Shown in pieces: positions 16,624 through 25,182 of a DNA stretch of 37,712 nt (position 1 is its first letter; every line of letters begins with the position of its first letter). Source of the DNA: Rickettsiales bacterium (GTDB taxonomy: Bacteria; Pseudomonadota; Alphaproteobacteria; Rickettsiales; UBA8987). The translations under genes and the position numbers were made by a program. The stretch covers positions 1-37,712 of the forward strand of contig JANRLM010000115.1 in the NCBI GenBank assembly GCA_033762595.1. The letters are read 5' to 3'. The notes under the pieces are model-generated. The model made no database searches. It was not told where the DNA came from and worked only from the letters and a program-made list of their open reading frames with translations.

Positions 16624-17358
16624 ATGAACCGCAGAGAATTTCTTACATTTTCAGCGCCAGTATTAGCTTTTATGGCTGGCTTTGCTTCAATTATTGGAAG
16701 CCCAAGCCTATCTTATGCATTTAATGGAAATAAAAAATCTTCTAATTATCCATTTTTATTACCAAAATTACCTTTCAAGCCTAATGATTTAGAGCCTTAT
16801 ATTTCTTCTAAAACAATAGATTTTCATTATAATAAACATCACAAAACCTATATTGATAATTTGAATAATTTAGTAAAGGGGACTGAGTTTGAGCAATATT
16901 CTCTTGAGCAAATTATTATAAAAACTTTTGGAAAAAAAGATTATATTTCAGTTTTTAATAATGCTGCACAGGCTTGGAATCACAATTTTTTCTGGCATTC
17001 TATGAATAAAAATGCTGGCGGAAAACCATCAGAAAAATTGCTAGGAAAAATTGAAAAAGATTTTGGCTCTTTTGATAATTTTAGAAAATTATTTTTTGAA
17101 GAGGCTACAAAAAAATTTGGTAGTGGTTGGTGTTGGATGGTTTTAACCTCTAATAAAAAACTTGCGATTAGAACAACAGGTAACGCTGAGCTTCCTCAAG
17201 TTTTTGGTGAAATCCCGCTCTTAACTCTGGATTTATGGGAGCATTCTTACTATCTTGATTATCAAAACCGCCGATCTGATTATGTTAATGTATTCCTTGA
17301 TAAACTTGTAAATTGGAGCTTGGCAGATAGGATAGTTGAGACAACAACTAAAATTTAA
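16624..17358 (+). CDS. Exported iron-type superoxide dismutase
   Basis: A Fe/Mn superoxide dismutase of 244 residues carrying an N-terminal export signal. The first 32 residues contain a twin-arginine motif (NRREFLTFS) followed by a hydrophobic core and a plausible cleavage site after SYA, so the enzyme probably acts outside the cytoplasm through Tat. Metal ligands are present at His68 (DFHYNKHHKTYIDNL), His119 (AWNHNFFW), Asp202 and His206 (LTLDLWEHSYYLDY). AAQAWNHNFFWHS is the Fe-SOD form of the second ligand region. GSGWCWMV replaces the usual Ala with Cys. Most alphaproteobacterial Fe-SODs are cytoplasmic, making the signal unusual. It follows the transporter by three bases. Confidence 0.92.
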   Translation: MNRREFLTFSAPVLAFMAGFASIIGSPSLSYAFNGNKKSSNYPFLLPKLPFKPNDLEPYISSKTIDFHYNKHHKTYIDNLNNLVKGTEFEQYSLEQIIIKTFGKKDYISVFNNAAQAWNHNFFWHSMNKNAGGKPSEKLLGKIEKDFGSFDNFRKLFFEEATKKFGSGWCWMVLTSNKKLAIRTTGNAELPQVFGEIPLLTLDLWEHSYYLDYQNRRSDYVNVFLDKLVNWSLADRIVETTTKI

Positions 17359-18245
17359 GCTCTGGATTTGCTATCAATTCCATTTTCAATATTTGCATAT
17401 AGAGCCTCATTTTTAACTTCTAGTTTATAGCCTTCTGTCATTTGTTTAACTTTTTCCTGAAGTTTATCCAAATCTATTGATCCCTTTCCGTCGTCAGATT
17501 TTTGTATTGGGTTATGTTTTTCGTAAACTGGAACATAATCTGCTGGAGTTACTTTTTGATATTTGCCATCAATATTTTTTCTTAATTCATTCGCTTCATT
17601 TCTAATTTGAGCAATTTCTGATTTATTCATATCTCTTTCAGGTGAAGTAACACTCATTCCATTGCTATCTAATTTTATAGTTATAGTTTTATTATTTATA
17701 AGATCATAAATACTAATTTGATTTTCTAAGATTTTGTAATTTCTTAGATTGCTTCCTTCGCCCATCATTGCTATGTCAAATTTAATATATAATTCTTGAT
17801 CAATTTTTTCACCTAGGGAGTATCTAACATACTGGTATTCTTCAAGTTTTCCTCCTTGCTCTAGTAATTTAGATTGATACATTACTTCCCTGTAATAGCT
17901 ATAATCTGAGCCGAAATATTTATCTACATAATCTGAAATTAGACCTTCCATATAAGGATTCTCTGCTTGAATATGATATGAAGATTTATCTTTGCTAAAT
18001 ATGGGCTCGCTAAAACCATATTGAGTATGAGGGAAAACTTCTAATCTAATAGGAAAATTTTTTTTAGAATCATCTTCACCAAGATCAATTTCAGCAAAAT
18101 CCAATGCAAAGCCTTCTGGTCTATATTTTGCTGATGGCTCATTTGTATAATTAAGCTGAAATTTTGATAATTTACTACCACTAAATTTTATTTGAGCATT
18201 CTGAAATGCCTGTTGTGGCTGAATTTGCAATAAAAAATTTTGCAT
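17355..18245 (-). CDS. Unknown 296-residue soluble protein
   Basis: I do not recognise this protein. It has no signal peptide or membrane helix. The N-terminal half (1-140) is mixed strand and aromatic-rich, with Tyr clusters such as FGSDYSYYREVMYQ. Residues 150-205 look beta-rich (TITIKLDSNGMSVTSPERDM), and the last third is charged and helical, with likely coiled-coil character at DLDKLQEKVKQMTEGYKLEV (about 258-277). It overlaps the superoxide dismutase end by four bases tail to tail and is divergent from tgt across 54 bases. It could be a lineage-specific accessory protein; no function can be assigned. Confidence 0.65.
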   Translation of the reverse strand: MQNFLLQIQPQQAFQNAQIKFSGSKLSKFQLNYTNEPSAKYRPEGFALDFAEIDLGEDDSKKNFPIRLEVFPHTQYGFSEPIFSKDKSSYHIQAENPYMEGLISDYVDKYFGSDYSYYREVMYQSKLLEQGGKLEEYQYVRYSLGEKIDQELYIKFDIAMMGEGSNLRNYKILENQISIYDLINNKTITIKLDSNGMSVTSPERDMNKSEIAQIRNEANELRKNIDGKYQKVTPADYVPVYEKHNPIQKSDDGKGSIDLDKLQEKVKQMTEGYKLEVKNEALYANIENGIDSKSRA

Positions 18246-18281
18246 AAAACTATTTGTTGAATTAATTGAGCTTGATACTAA

Positions 18282-19505
<1,224 letters not shown>

Positions 19506-19513
19506 ACCCTATC

Positions 19514-19540
19514 TTGATTTTTTTGGAAGGGTGGTATAAA
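19514..19540 (+). promoter_or_regulatory. Possible promoter of tRNA-Leu
   Basis: TTGATT at 19514-19519 and TATAAA at 19535-19540 could be -35 and -10 boxes 15 bases apart, about 15 bases before the tRNA 5' end. The spacing is shorter than the usual 17, so this is weak. Confidence 0.35.
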
Positions 19541-19554
19541 TCATTTCTAGATTA

Positions 19555-19639
19555 GCCCCTGTGGTGGAACTGGTAGACGCGTCGGATTCAAAATCCGATA
19601 CCGCAAGGTGTGTCGGTTCGATTCCGACCGGGGGCACCA
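19555..19639 (+). tRNA. tRNA-Leu(CAA)
   Basis: An 85-nt type II tRNA with encoded CCA. The acceptor stem GCCCCTG pairs with CGGGGGC (one G-U). The D-arm TGGTGGAACTGGTAGACGC is typical for tRNA-Leu. The anticodon stem TCGGA/TCCGA encloses the loop TTCAAAA, giving anticodon CAA that reads UUG. A long variable arm follows, then the T-arm GTCGGTTCGATTCCGAC, discriminator A and CCA. Its 3' end (19631-19643) is repeated at 20955-20967 and is the likely attachment site of the small cassette downstream. Confidence 0.97.
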
Positions 19640-19643
19640 AACC
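19631..19643 (+). repeat. Direct repeat at tRNA-Leu 3' end (attachment-site-like, left)
   Basis: GGGGCACCAAACC covers the tRNA 3' end plus four bases and recurs exactly at 20955-20967. It has the form of an integration core at a tRNA 3' end. Confidence 0.55.
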
Positions 19644-19655
19644 ATACTAAAGCGG

Positions 19656-19680
19656 AGTGGCATAGAACCACTAATTTTTA
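19656..19680 (+). terminator. Weak hairpin after tRNA-Leu
   Basis: AGTGG and CCACT form a 5-bp stem with a 7-base loop, followed by AATTTTTA. It could end the tRNA transcript. It overlaps the stop codon of the minus-strand gene at 19671. Confidence 0.35.
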
Positions 19681-19910
19681 ATCATATCTTTTATTTCTTG
19701 AATAATTTCTTCAGGTGGGTTTTCACCATAACCTTTTTTAAGAACCACCCCATAACTATCAAGGTTTAACGCTTTTCCTAGTTCAACATCTTTTTCAAAA
19801 ATCTTTTCTTTCAGTGGTTCAAGTTTTAGAATCCACCAAGCATAATCACCATTATTCTTGCTAGTAACAATTCTAAATAATCCAAATTTTGTGTATTGTA
19901 ATTTGTTCAT
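19671..19910 (-). CDS. Small protein of a family shared with the gene at 27038
   Basis: A 79-residue protein with pattern LDSYGVVLKKGYGENPPEEI in its C-terminal half. The same pattern, LELSNFGEIVSYGNGEPSKEV, occurs in the 110-residue product at 27038-27370, and upstream parts also align (YAWWILKLEP with FAYVRMKASD). I do not know a name or function for the family. Its ATG overlaps the TAA stop of the upstream metallopeptidase-like gene by one base (TAATG), suggesting translational coupling. By position it could be a cognate partner, for example an immunity or chaperone protein, of that larger protein; this is inference. It sits next to the tRNA-Leu 3' end within the cassette. Confidence 0.75.
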   Translation of the reverse strand: MNKLQYTKFGLFRIVTSKNNGDYAWWILKLEPLKEKIFEKDVELGKALNLDSYGVVLKKGYGENPPEEIIQEIKDMIKN

Positions 19911-20707
19911 TATTTTTCTAGAAATTTTGGGAGATCAAATAGTAGTTTGTCTTTTGTTGTTCCACCGTCAACTATGTTAGTTAAAGTGTTTTCTGTTTTT
20001 ATTTCATTAAGCAGTTTATTTTCTGAAAGTCTTTTATACTCTTGTTGCAAACCCTCTAGGTCTGGTTTAAGTTTTATCAATTCTTCAATAAAAACCTTTT
20101 GAACATGCCTAGCGTGGACTTCTGAAGGCTGAGATTTATATAAATTAATATCTTCATTCGCTTGAATGTAATATTTGCTATAAGGCATATTCTGTAGCCT
20201 TATAGCATTTTTATCTTCTTCGGTTCCAACCATGCTAGAATACTTTTCATAACCTCTTCCATGCCCAAGTATTTCATGTGCTAAAGCACTAATTAAAACT
20301 TCAGGACTTTTAAAAGCGTTTAAATCTTTCGGTAAAAACAGGAAGTGTGTGTCAAGCATAGATTGGTGATATATGCCCTTACCATCAGTTGAGAATTCAA
20401 TATGAATATCATATTTCAAGTTACTAGCTTCAGAAATATTTTTTATAAAATTTTTTAAAAATACTTCTTTTCCACTTTGATCTAAAAATGCCCAATTTTC
20501 TATATCATTTATAAGGTTATAACCTTTAATTAATTTTTTAAATAAAGATCTAGTAAAGTCAGCCTCTGATTCAAGAAATTCAGGAGATAGTTTATGTGAT
20601 ATAATTTTCTCTTTATCAGAATACTCAGACCTATTATTACGCTTCAATTCCTTAAAATAAGAATCTGGATTATAATTCTTCAGAAAATTTTCAGAACCAT
20701 TTTTCAT
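19910..20707 (-). CDS. Putative metallopeptidase with HExxxH motif
   Basis: A 265-residue soluble protein I cannot place in a named family. Residues 144-149, in SALAHEILGHGRGY, form an HExxxH motif of the kind that binds zinc in dipeptidyl peptidase III (HELLGH) and TldD (HEACGH). A conserved-looking Glu in QPSEVHAR (Glu196) about 47 residues later could be the third ligand. The preceding strand region (IHIEFSTDGKGIYHQ, THFLFLP) fits a zincin beta-sheet. No signal peptide is visible. It is transcribed with, and overlaps by one base, the small gene at 19671-19910. The zincin fold is inferred from motif spacing only. Confidence 0.65.
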   Translation of the reverse strand: MKNGSENFLKNYNPDSYFKELKRNNRSEYSDKEKIISHKLSPEFLESEADFTRSLFKKLIKGYNLINDIENWAFLDQSGKEVFLKNFIKNISEASNLKYDIHIEFSTDGKGIYHQSMLDTHFLFLPKDLNAFKSPEVLISALAHEILGHGRGYEKYSSMVGTEEDKNAIRLQNMPYSKYYIQANEDINLYKSQPSEVHARHVQKVFIEELIKLKPDLEGLQQEYKRLSENKLLNEIKTENTLTNIVDGGTTKDKLLFDLPKFLEK

Positions 20708-20932
20708 TAGTATTTAAGACTGAATTTTTTAAATTTATTATTAGAATTCATTTTATCACAAAAAAGTTAAAAAAACACTAATCAGAAGCTTCATTTCTTA
20801 TCTCATTGAAATATAGTTGCTTTTTATAAAGCTTGAAGAATCGGCTGCCATTCAAATATCTTCCCTCCCAATGTAGGCGGGGCGGAAAACACCTCTCCTA
20901 AAGTGTTGATTGATTCAAAAAACTCTGTTATT

Positions 20933-20967
20933 TGGTTCGAGGTTACTCCGCGTTGGGGCACCAAACC
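20933..20967 (+). other. Partial tRNA-Leu 3' end duplicate (attachment-site-like, right)
   Basis: TGGTTCGAGG (T-loop-like) followed by GGGGCACCAAACC at 20955-20967 repeats elements of the tRNA-Leu 3' end. The 13-base part is exact; the intervening T-stem is not complementary and no anticodon arm can be folded upstream, so this is not a working tRNA. It lies three bases before the ilvH stop and closes a 1.3-kb interval that contains only the two small-cassette genes. The rest of the 262-base gap (20708-20932) shows only minor hairpins. Confidence 0.55.
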
Positions 20968-20969
20968 TA

Positions 20970-21521
20970 TTAAAACTCAATAACTTCTTTACCTTTAGAA
21001 AGGGCGGTTACGCCAGTTTTGGCGACTTCTTTAACGCCAAATGGCTTCATAAGAGTAATGAATTTTTCAATTTTTGCAGGTAAATCTGCTAGTTCAAAAA
21101 CGAATGATTCTGGCGTTGAATCAATAGTTCTAGCACCAAATCTATCAGCCAATGCTTGGGCAGCGGTTCTATCTTCAGGCTTATCACTTAGAACTTTAAC
21201 CAAAGCCAAGGCACGCTCAATATGGGGGCTATCATAGGTTAAATCTTTAACTGAATAAACTGGCACAAGCCTATTTAGTAATGCCATAATTTGCTCAATA
21301 ACTGCGTAAGAACCTTTTGTAACAATCGTTATTCTGGAAACCGCACGCTCATCATCAACCGAGCTAACGGTTAGAGAATCAATATTATAGCCACGGCTAG
21401 TAAAAACGCCAATCACCCTTGATAAAGCACCCGGCTCATCATCAAGAATTACGGAGAGAGTATGGCTAACAGCCTCATCTTTCTTTTCAATAATTTCATA
21501 AACGGAGAGTTTAGTATTCAT
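20970..21521 (-). CDS. ilvH: Acetolactate synthase small subunit
   Basis: IlvH is the regulatory subunit of acetohydroxyacid synthase, the first common step of branched-chain amino acid synthesis; it activates the catalytic subunit and confers valine feedback control. At 183 residues it has the N-terminal ACT domain (SHTLSVILDDEPGALSRVIG, then GVFTSRGYNIDSLTVSSVDD) at about 18-62 and the C-terminal regulatory half (RTAAQALADRFGARTIDSTP). The catalytic ilvB/ilvI gene, normally directly upstream, is absent here; tuf lies upstream instead, separated by its own terminator. So ilvH must have its own promoter or read-through. Its presence suggests the organism makes some amino acids. Confidence 0.95.
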   Translation of the reverse strand: MNTKLSVYEIIEKKDEAVSHTLSVILDDEPGALSRVIGVFTSRGYNIDSLTVSSVDDERAVSRITIVTKGSYAVIEQIMALLNRLVPVYSVKDLTYDSPHIERALALVKVLSDKPEDRTAAQALADRFGARTIDSTPESFVFELADLPAKIEKFITLMKPFGVKEVAKTGVTALSKGKEVIEF

Positions 21522-21585
21522 GGCTTAAAATTATTTTGATTCGGAAAATTTATAAAACAAATTTATTTAATATCAAAGTTTATTT

Positions 21586-21617
21586 AACAAAAAACCCCAC
21601 CTTTTGAGGGGTGGGGT
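21586..21617 (-). terminator. Intrinsic terminator downstream of tuf
   Basis: On the minus strand the stem ACCCCACC/GGTGGGGT (21594-21601 with 21610-21617) is followed by a run of T residues (A-run on the plus strand, 21587-21593). Confidence 0.85.
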
Positions 21618-21628
21618 AAAAATTTTTA

Positions 21629-21673
21629 AGTATCAGTGCAAGTAAGTTAATACTTGCACTGAAAACTGATACT
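21629..21673 (-). other. Long hairpin at the tuf 3' end
   Basis: TCAGTGCAAGTA and TACTTGCACTGA form a 12-bp stem (21633-21644 with 21651-21662). A competing outer pairing, AGTATCAG with CTGATACT (21629-21636 with 21666-21673), shares bases with it. It lies just after the tuf stop and before the terminator, and may protect the mRNA 3' end. Confidence 0.55.
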
Positions 21674-21678
21674 AGTTA

Positions 21679-22869
21679 TTATTTCACAACTTTAGAAACA
21701 ACGCCAGCACCAACCGTTCTGCCACCTTCACGGATAGCGAAACGAAGGCCTTCATCCATCGCAACAGGTGAAAGAAGTTCAACAATAAATTTAGTGTTAT
21801 CGCCAGGCATAATCATCTCAGTTCCAGCTGGAAGCGTGATGCTACCAGTTACGTCAGTTGTTCTGAAGTAGAATTGTGGGCGATAGTTAGAGAAGAATGG
21901 AGTATGTCTGCCACCTTCTTCTTTAGTTAAAATATAAACTTCTGCTTCAAATTGTGTGTGTGGAGTAATAGAACCAGGTTTAGCAAGAACTTGACCACGC
22001 TCAACTTCTTCACGCTTAGTTCCACGAAGTAGAACACCAACGTTATCACCAGCTTCACCTTGATCAAGAAGTTTACGAAACATTTCAACACCTGTGCAAG
22101 TAGTTTTAATAGTAGGCTTGAAACCAACTATTTCAATCTCTTCACCAACTTTAATAACGCCTTGCTCAACACGACCAGTAACAACTGTTCCACGGCCTTC
22201 AATTGAGAATACATCTTCTACTGGCATAAGGAATGGCTTATCAAGAACACGGGTTGGCTGAGGAATATAAGCATCAACTTGTTTCATTAATTCTAAAATA
22301 GAATTTTCACCGATTTCAGCATCTCTACCTTCAAGTGCAGCTAATGCAGAACCTTTCACGATAGGGATTTGATCACCAGGGAAACCATAAGAAGAAAGAA
22401 GTTCACGAATTTCCATTTCAACAAGGTCAAGAAGCTCTTTATCATCAACTTGATCAACTTTGTTCATATAAACAACAATCGCAGGAACACCAACTTGGCG
22501 AGCAAGGAGAATATGTTCGCGAGTTTGAGGCATTGGGCCATCAGCAGCGTTAACAACTAAAATTGCACCGTCCATTTGAGCAGCACCAGTAATCATGTTT
22601 TTTACATAGTCAGCGTGGCCTGGGCAGTCAACGTGTGCATAGTGACGAGTATCAGTTTCATACTCAACGTGCGCAGTGTTAATAGTAATACCACGAGCTT
22701 TTTCTTCAGGTGCAGCATCAATTTGATCATATTTGCGAGCTTCCGCCTTACCTGATTTAGAAAGAACAGTTGTGATAGCAGCTGTTAATGTTGTTTTACC
22801 GTGGTCAACGTGGCCAATTGTGCCAATATTGCAGTGAGGTTTAGTTCTCTCAAACTTAGCTTTAGACAT
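21679..22869 (-). CDS. tuf: Elongation factor Tu
   Basis: EF-Tu delivers aminoacyl-tRNA to the ribosome as a GTP complex. The 396-residue length is standard. GTPase motifs are G1 GHVDHGKT (19-26), G3 [20 protein letters not shown] and G4 NKVD (about 136-139). Domain 2 and 3 signatures include [13 protein letters not shown] and [21 protein letters not shown] clear SD, GGAG, lies 9 bases before the ATG. It is not adjacent to fusA or the ribosomal str operon genes; it stands alone, divergent from thrS across about 300 bases and followed by its own hairpin and terminator. Confidence 0.98.
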   Translation of the reverse strand: MSKAKFERTKPHCNIGTIGHVDHGKTTLTAAITTVLSKSGKAEARKYDQIDAAPEEKARGITINTAHVEYETDTRHYAHVDCPGHADYVKNMITGAAQMDGAILVVNAADGPMPQTREHILLARQVGVPAIVVYMNKVDQVDDKELLDLVEMEIRELLSSYGFPGDQIPIVKGSALAALEGRDAEIGENSILELMKQVDAYIPQPTRVLDKPFLMPVEDVFSIEGRGTVVTGRVEQGVIKVGEEIEIVGFKPTIKTTCTGVEMFRKLLDQGEAGDNVGVLLRGTKREEVERGQVLAKPGSITPHTQFEAEVYILTKEEGGRHTPFFSNYRPQFYFRTTDVTGSITLPAGTEMIMPGDNTKFIVELLSPVAMDEGLRFAIREGGRTVGAGVVSKVVK

Positions 22870-23167
22870 AAGATTTCTCCAGTTTTATTTAATTGAAAAT
22901 AAGCAAACATTTTTAGCCTATCTTTTGCTATGGGTGCTTAATAAAACTTTTTTTTCTTTCAAGCAAGAAAAAATAATTTTAATTTTGATTTTTATTGTTT
23001 GTTATATCTTACTGCAACTAGAGTGCAGGGGAGTTTTTCAAAAATATCAATCATTTTTAGCCACTGTAAAACTTAAATTAGATTTTTTTACCGGCAATAA
23101 ATCAACTAGTTGAAATAATGTGAAAAACTTCTATTAATTATCAACAATAAAATATCACTTTATATAG

Positions 23168-25120
23168 ATGCCAAAAATTACCCTACCAGATAATTCAGTT
23201 CGTGAATTTGATTCTTCAGTTTCTAGCTTGGAAATTGCAGAAAATATTTCAGCAAACCTTGCGAAAGCCGCAGTTGCAGCCATAGTGAACGGAGTTCAAA
23301 CAGATATTTATATCCTAATAAATGATAACTCAAAGCTGGAGCTTCTCACTCTCAAAAATCAAGATGGGCTTGATGTGATGCGTCATACTCTTACAGCACA
23401 AGTTTTAGCTAGGGCGTTAAAAGAAATATATAAGGATTGTAAATTAGCAATAGGCCCTACCATTGAAAACGGCTTCTATTATGATGTTGAAACACCAGAA
23501 ACAATTCGCCTTGAAGATTTTGAACGCATCGAAAAAAGAATGCGAGAAATTATCGCTGAAAATTCTTCGGTAACTCGTGAAATGGTTGAAAAAACTAAGG
23601 CAATAGAACTTTTTAAGCAAAGGAATGAACCCTATAAAGTTGATATTATTGAAAAAGCAAAAGATGATGACACCACTGAAAAAGGCAAAATTTCTATATA
23701 TTGGCAGGGCGAAGATAAGAGATTTGTTGATTTATGCAGGGGGCCGCATCTTCGTAATCTAAATCAAATTCCTGCTGATGGGTTCAAATTAACTAAGGTT
23801 TCTGGGGCTTATTGGCGAGGAGATTCCAAGAATAAAATGCTCCAAAGGGTCTATGGCGTTGCATTTGCGAGCAAGAAGGAGCTTGATAAATATCTTCATA
23901 TGATGGAAGAGGCTGAAAAGAGAGACCACCGCAAACTTGGTAAGGAACTTAAATTATTTCACATTCAGGAAGAAGCTGTAGGGCAAGTGTTCTGGCATCC
24001 TAAAGGCTGGACACTTTACAGAACGCTTGAAAATTATATTCGTGAAAAAATTCTTGCTAATGGCTATGTTGAAGTAAAAACACCAATTCTGGTTGATAGA
24101 AAACTTTGGGAGGCCTCTGGGCACTGGAGTAAATATCGTGAGGCTATGTTCACCAGTGAATCTGATGAAGAAAGGGTGCTTGCAATTAAGCCTATGAACT
24201 GCCCTTGCCATGTGCAGATTTTCAATAATGAATCACATTCATATCGTCAGCTTCCGCTTAGAATGGCGGAATTTGGCTCTTGCCATCGTAATGAGCCAAG
24301 TGGCTCTCTGCACGGGTTGATGCGTGTGCGTGGCTTTACGCAAGATGATGCACATATTTTCTGCACTGAAGACCAAATTGAAAGTGAGGTTATCGCATTC
24401 TGTAAATTGCTAAAAGAAGTTTATAACGAGCTTGGCTTTGATAAAATCAAAATCAAATTTTCAGATAGACCAGAAACTAGGGCAGGGGACGATGCTACTT
24501 GGGATAAATCTGAGGCCGCCCTCAAACAAGCCGCAGATGCAAGCGGTTTGGAGTGGGTTCTTAATTCCGGCGAAGGCGCTTTTTATGGCCCCAAATTAGA
24601 GTTCACTCTAGTTGATGCAATCGGCCGTGATTGGCAGTGCGGCACACTTCAAGTGGATTTAGTTCTGCCAGAACGCCTAGATGCAAGCTATGTTGGTGCA
24701 GATGATAAAAAGCACCGCCCTGTGATGTTGCATCGTGCGATTTTAGGCTCTTTTGAGCGATTTATTGGCATTTTGATTGAGCAATATTCTGGTAAATTCC
24801 CGCTTTGGCTTGCCCCTGAGCAGGTTGCAATCTGCACTATTTCAGAAGACGAAGCACAAATAAATTATGCGAATAAAGTTTTAGAACAGCTTAAAAACCT
24901 AGGTTTTAGAGCCTTTACTGATTTAAGAAATGAGAAGATCTCCTATAAAATTCGTGAACATATGCACGCCAAAATACCAGTGGTATTCACTATTGGCAGT
25001 AAGGAAGTGGCGGAAAACAAAGTAAATCTCCGCCGTTTAGGTAGCGAAAAACAGGAAACTATTGATTTACAACAGGTTATCGCAAATTTAGTTGAAGAAA
25101 TAAAAACCAAAAAAGCTTAA
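23168..25120 (+). CDS. thrS: Threonyl-tRNA synthetase
   Basis: ThrRS charges tRNA-Thr. At 650 residues it has the full architecture: N-terminal TGS domain (MPKITLPDNSVREFDSSVSS), the editing domain with the HxxxH-type motif (MRHTLTAQVLARAL near 75), and the class II catalytic core with motif 2 (RNEPSGSLHGLMRVRGFTQD, about 375-394), the zinc ligand region MNCPCHVQIF (Cys), DDAHIFC and motif 3 (HRAILGSFERFIGILIEQ). The C-terminal anticodon-binding domain begins near FPLWLAPEQVAI. In many bacteria infC and rpl genes follow thrS; here an unknown membrane protein follows. The ATG has a weak leader of AT-rich sequence. Confidence 0.97.
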   Translation: MPKITLPDNSVREFDSSVSSLEIAENISANLAKAAVAAIVNGVQTDIYILINDNSKLELLTLKNQDGLDVMRHTLTAQVLARALKEIYKDCKLAIGPTIENGFYYDVETPETIRLEDFERIEKRMREIIAENSSVTREMVEKTKAIELFKQRNEPYKVDIIEKAKDDDTTEKGKISIYWQGEDKRFVDLCRGPHLRNLNQIPADGFKLTKVSGAYWRGDSKNKMLQRVYGVAFASKKELDKYLHMMEEAEKRDHRKLGKELKLFHIQEEAVGQVFWHPKGWTLYRTLENYIREKILANGYVEVKTPILVDRKLWEASGHWSKYREAMFTSESDEERVLAIKPMNCPCHVQIFNNESHSYRQLPLRMAEFGSCHRNEPSGSLHGLMRVRGFTQDDAHIFCTEDQIESEVIAFCKLLKEVYNELGFDKIKIKFSDRPETRAGDDATWDKSEAALKQAADASGLEWVLNSGEGAFYGPKLEFTLVDAIGRDWQCGTLQVDLVLPERLDASYVGADDKKHRPVMLHRAILGSFERFIGILIEQYSGKFPLWLAPEQVAICTISEDEAQINYANKVLEQLKNLGFRAFTDLRNEKISYKIREHMHAKIPVVFTIGSKEVAENKVNLRRLGSEKQETIDLQQVIANLVEEIKTKKA

Positions 25121-25182
25121 CGTTTTTTTAATGTTTTTATGTTATTTTTTTTAAGATAGATTTTTTAATTTAAGGCTTTTTG

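Noticed and set aside
20855-20964. A second tRNA gene ending GGGGCACCA
   Set aside because: The T-stem is not complementary and no D-arm or anticodon arm can be folded; only the 3' end resembles tRNA-Leu. Kept only as an attachment-site-like duplicate.
22925-23113. A 62-codon ORF on the plus strand between tuf and thrS with a hydrophobic segment
   Set aside because: It lies over the region that must hold the tuf promoter, is composed of AT-rich low-complexity codons and has no ribosome binding site. Judged non-coding.
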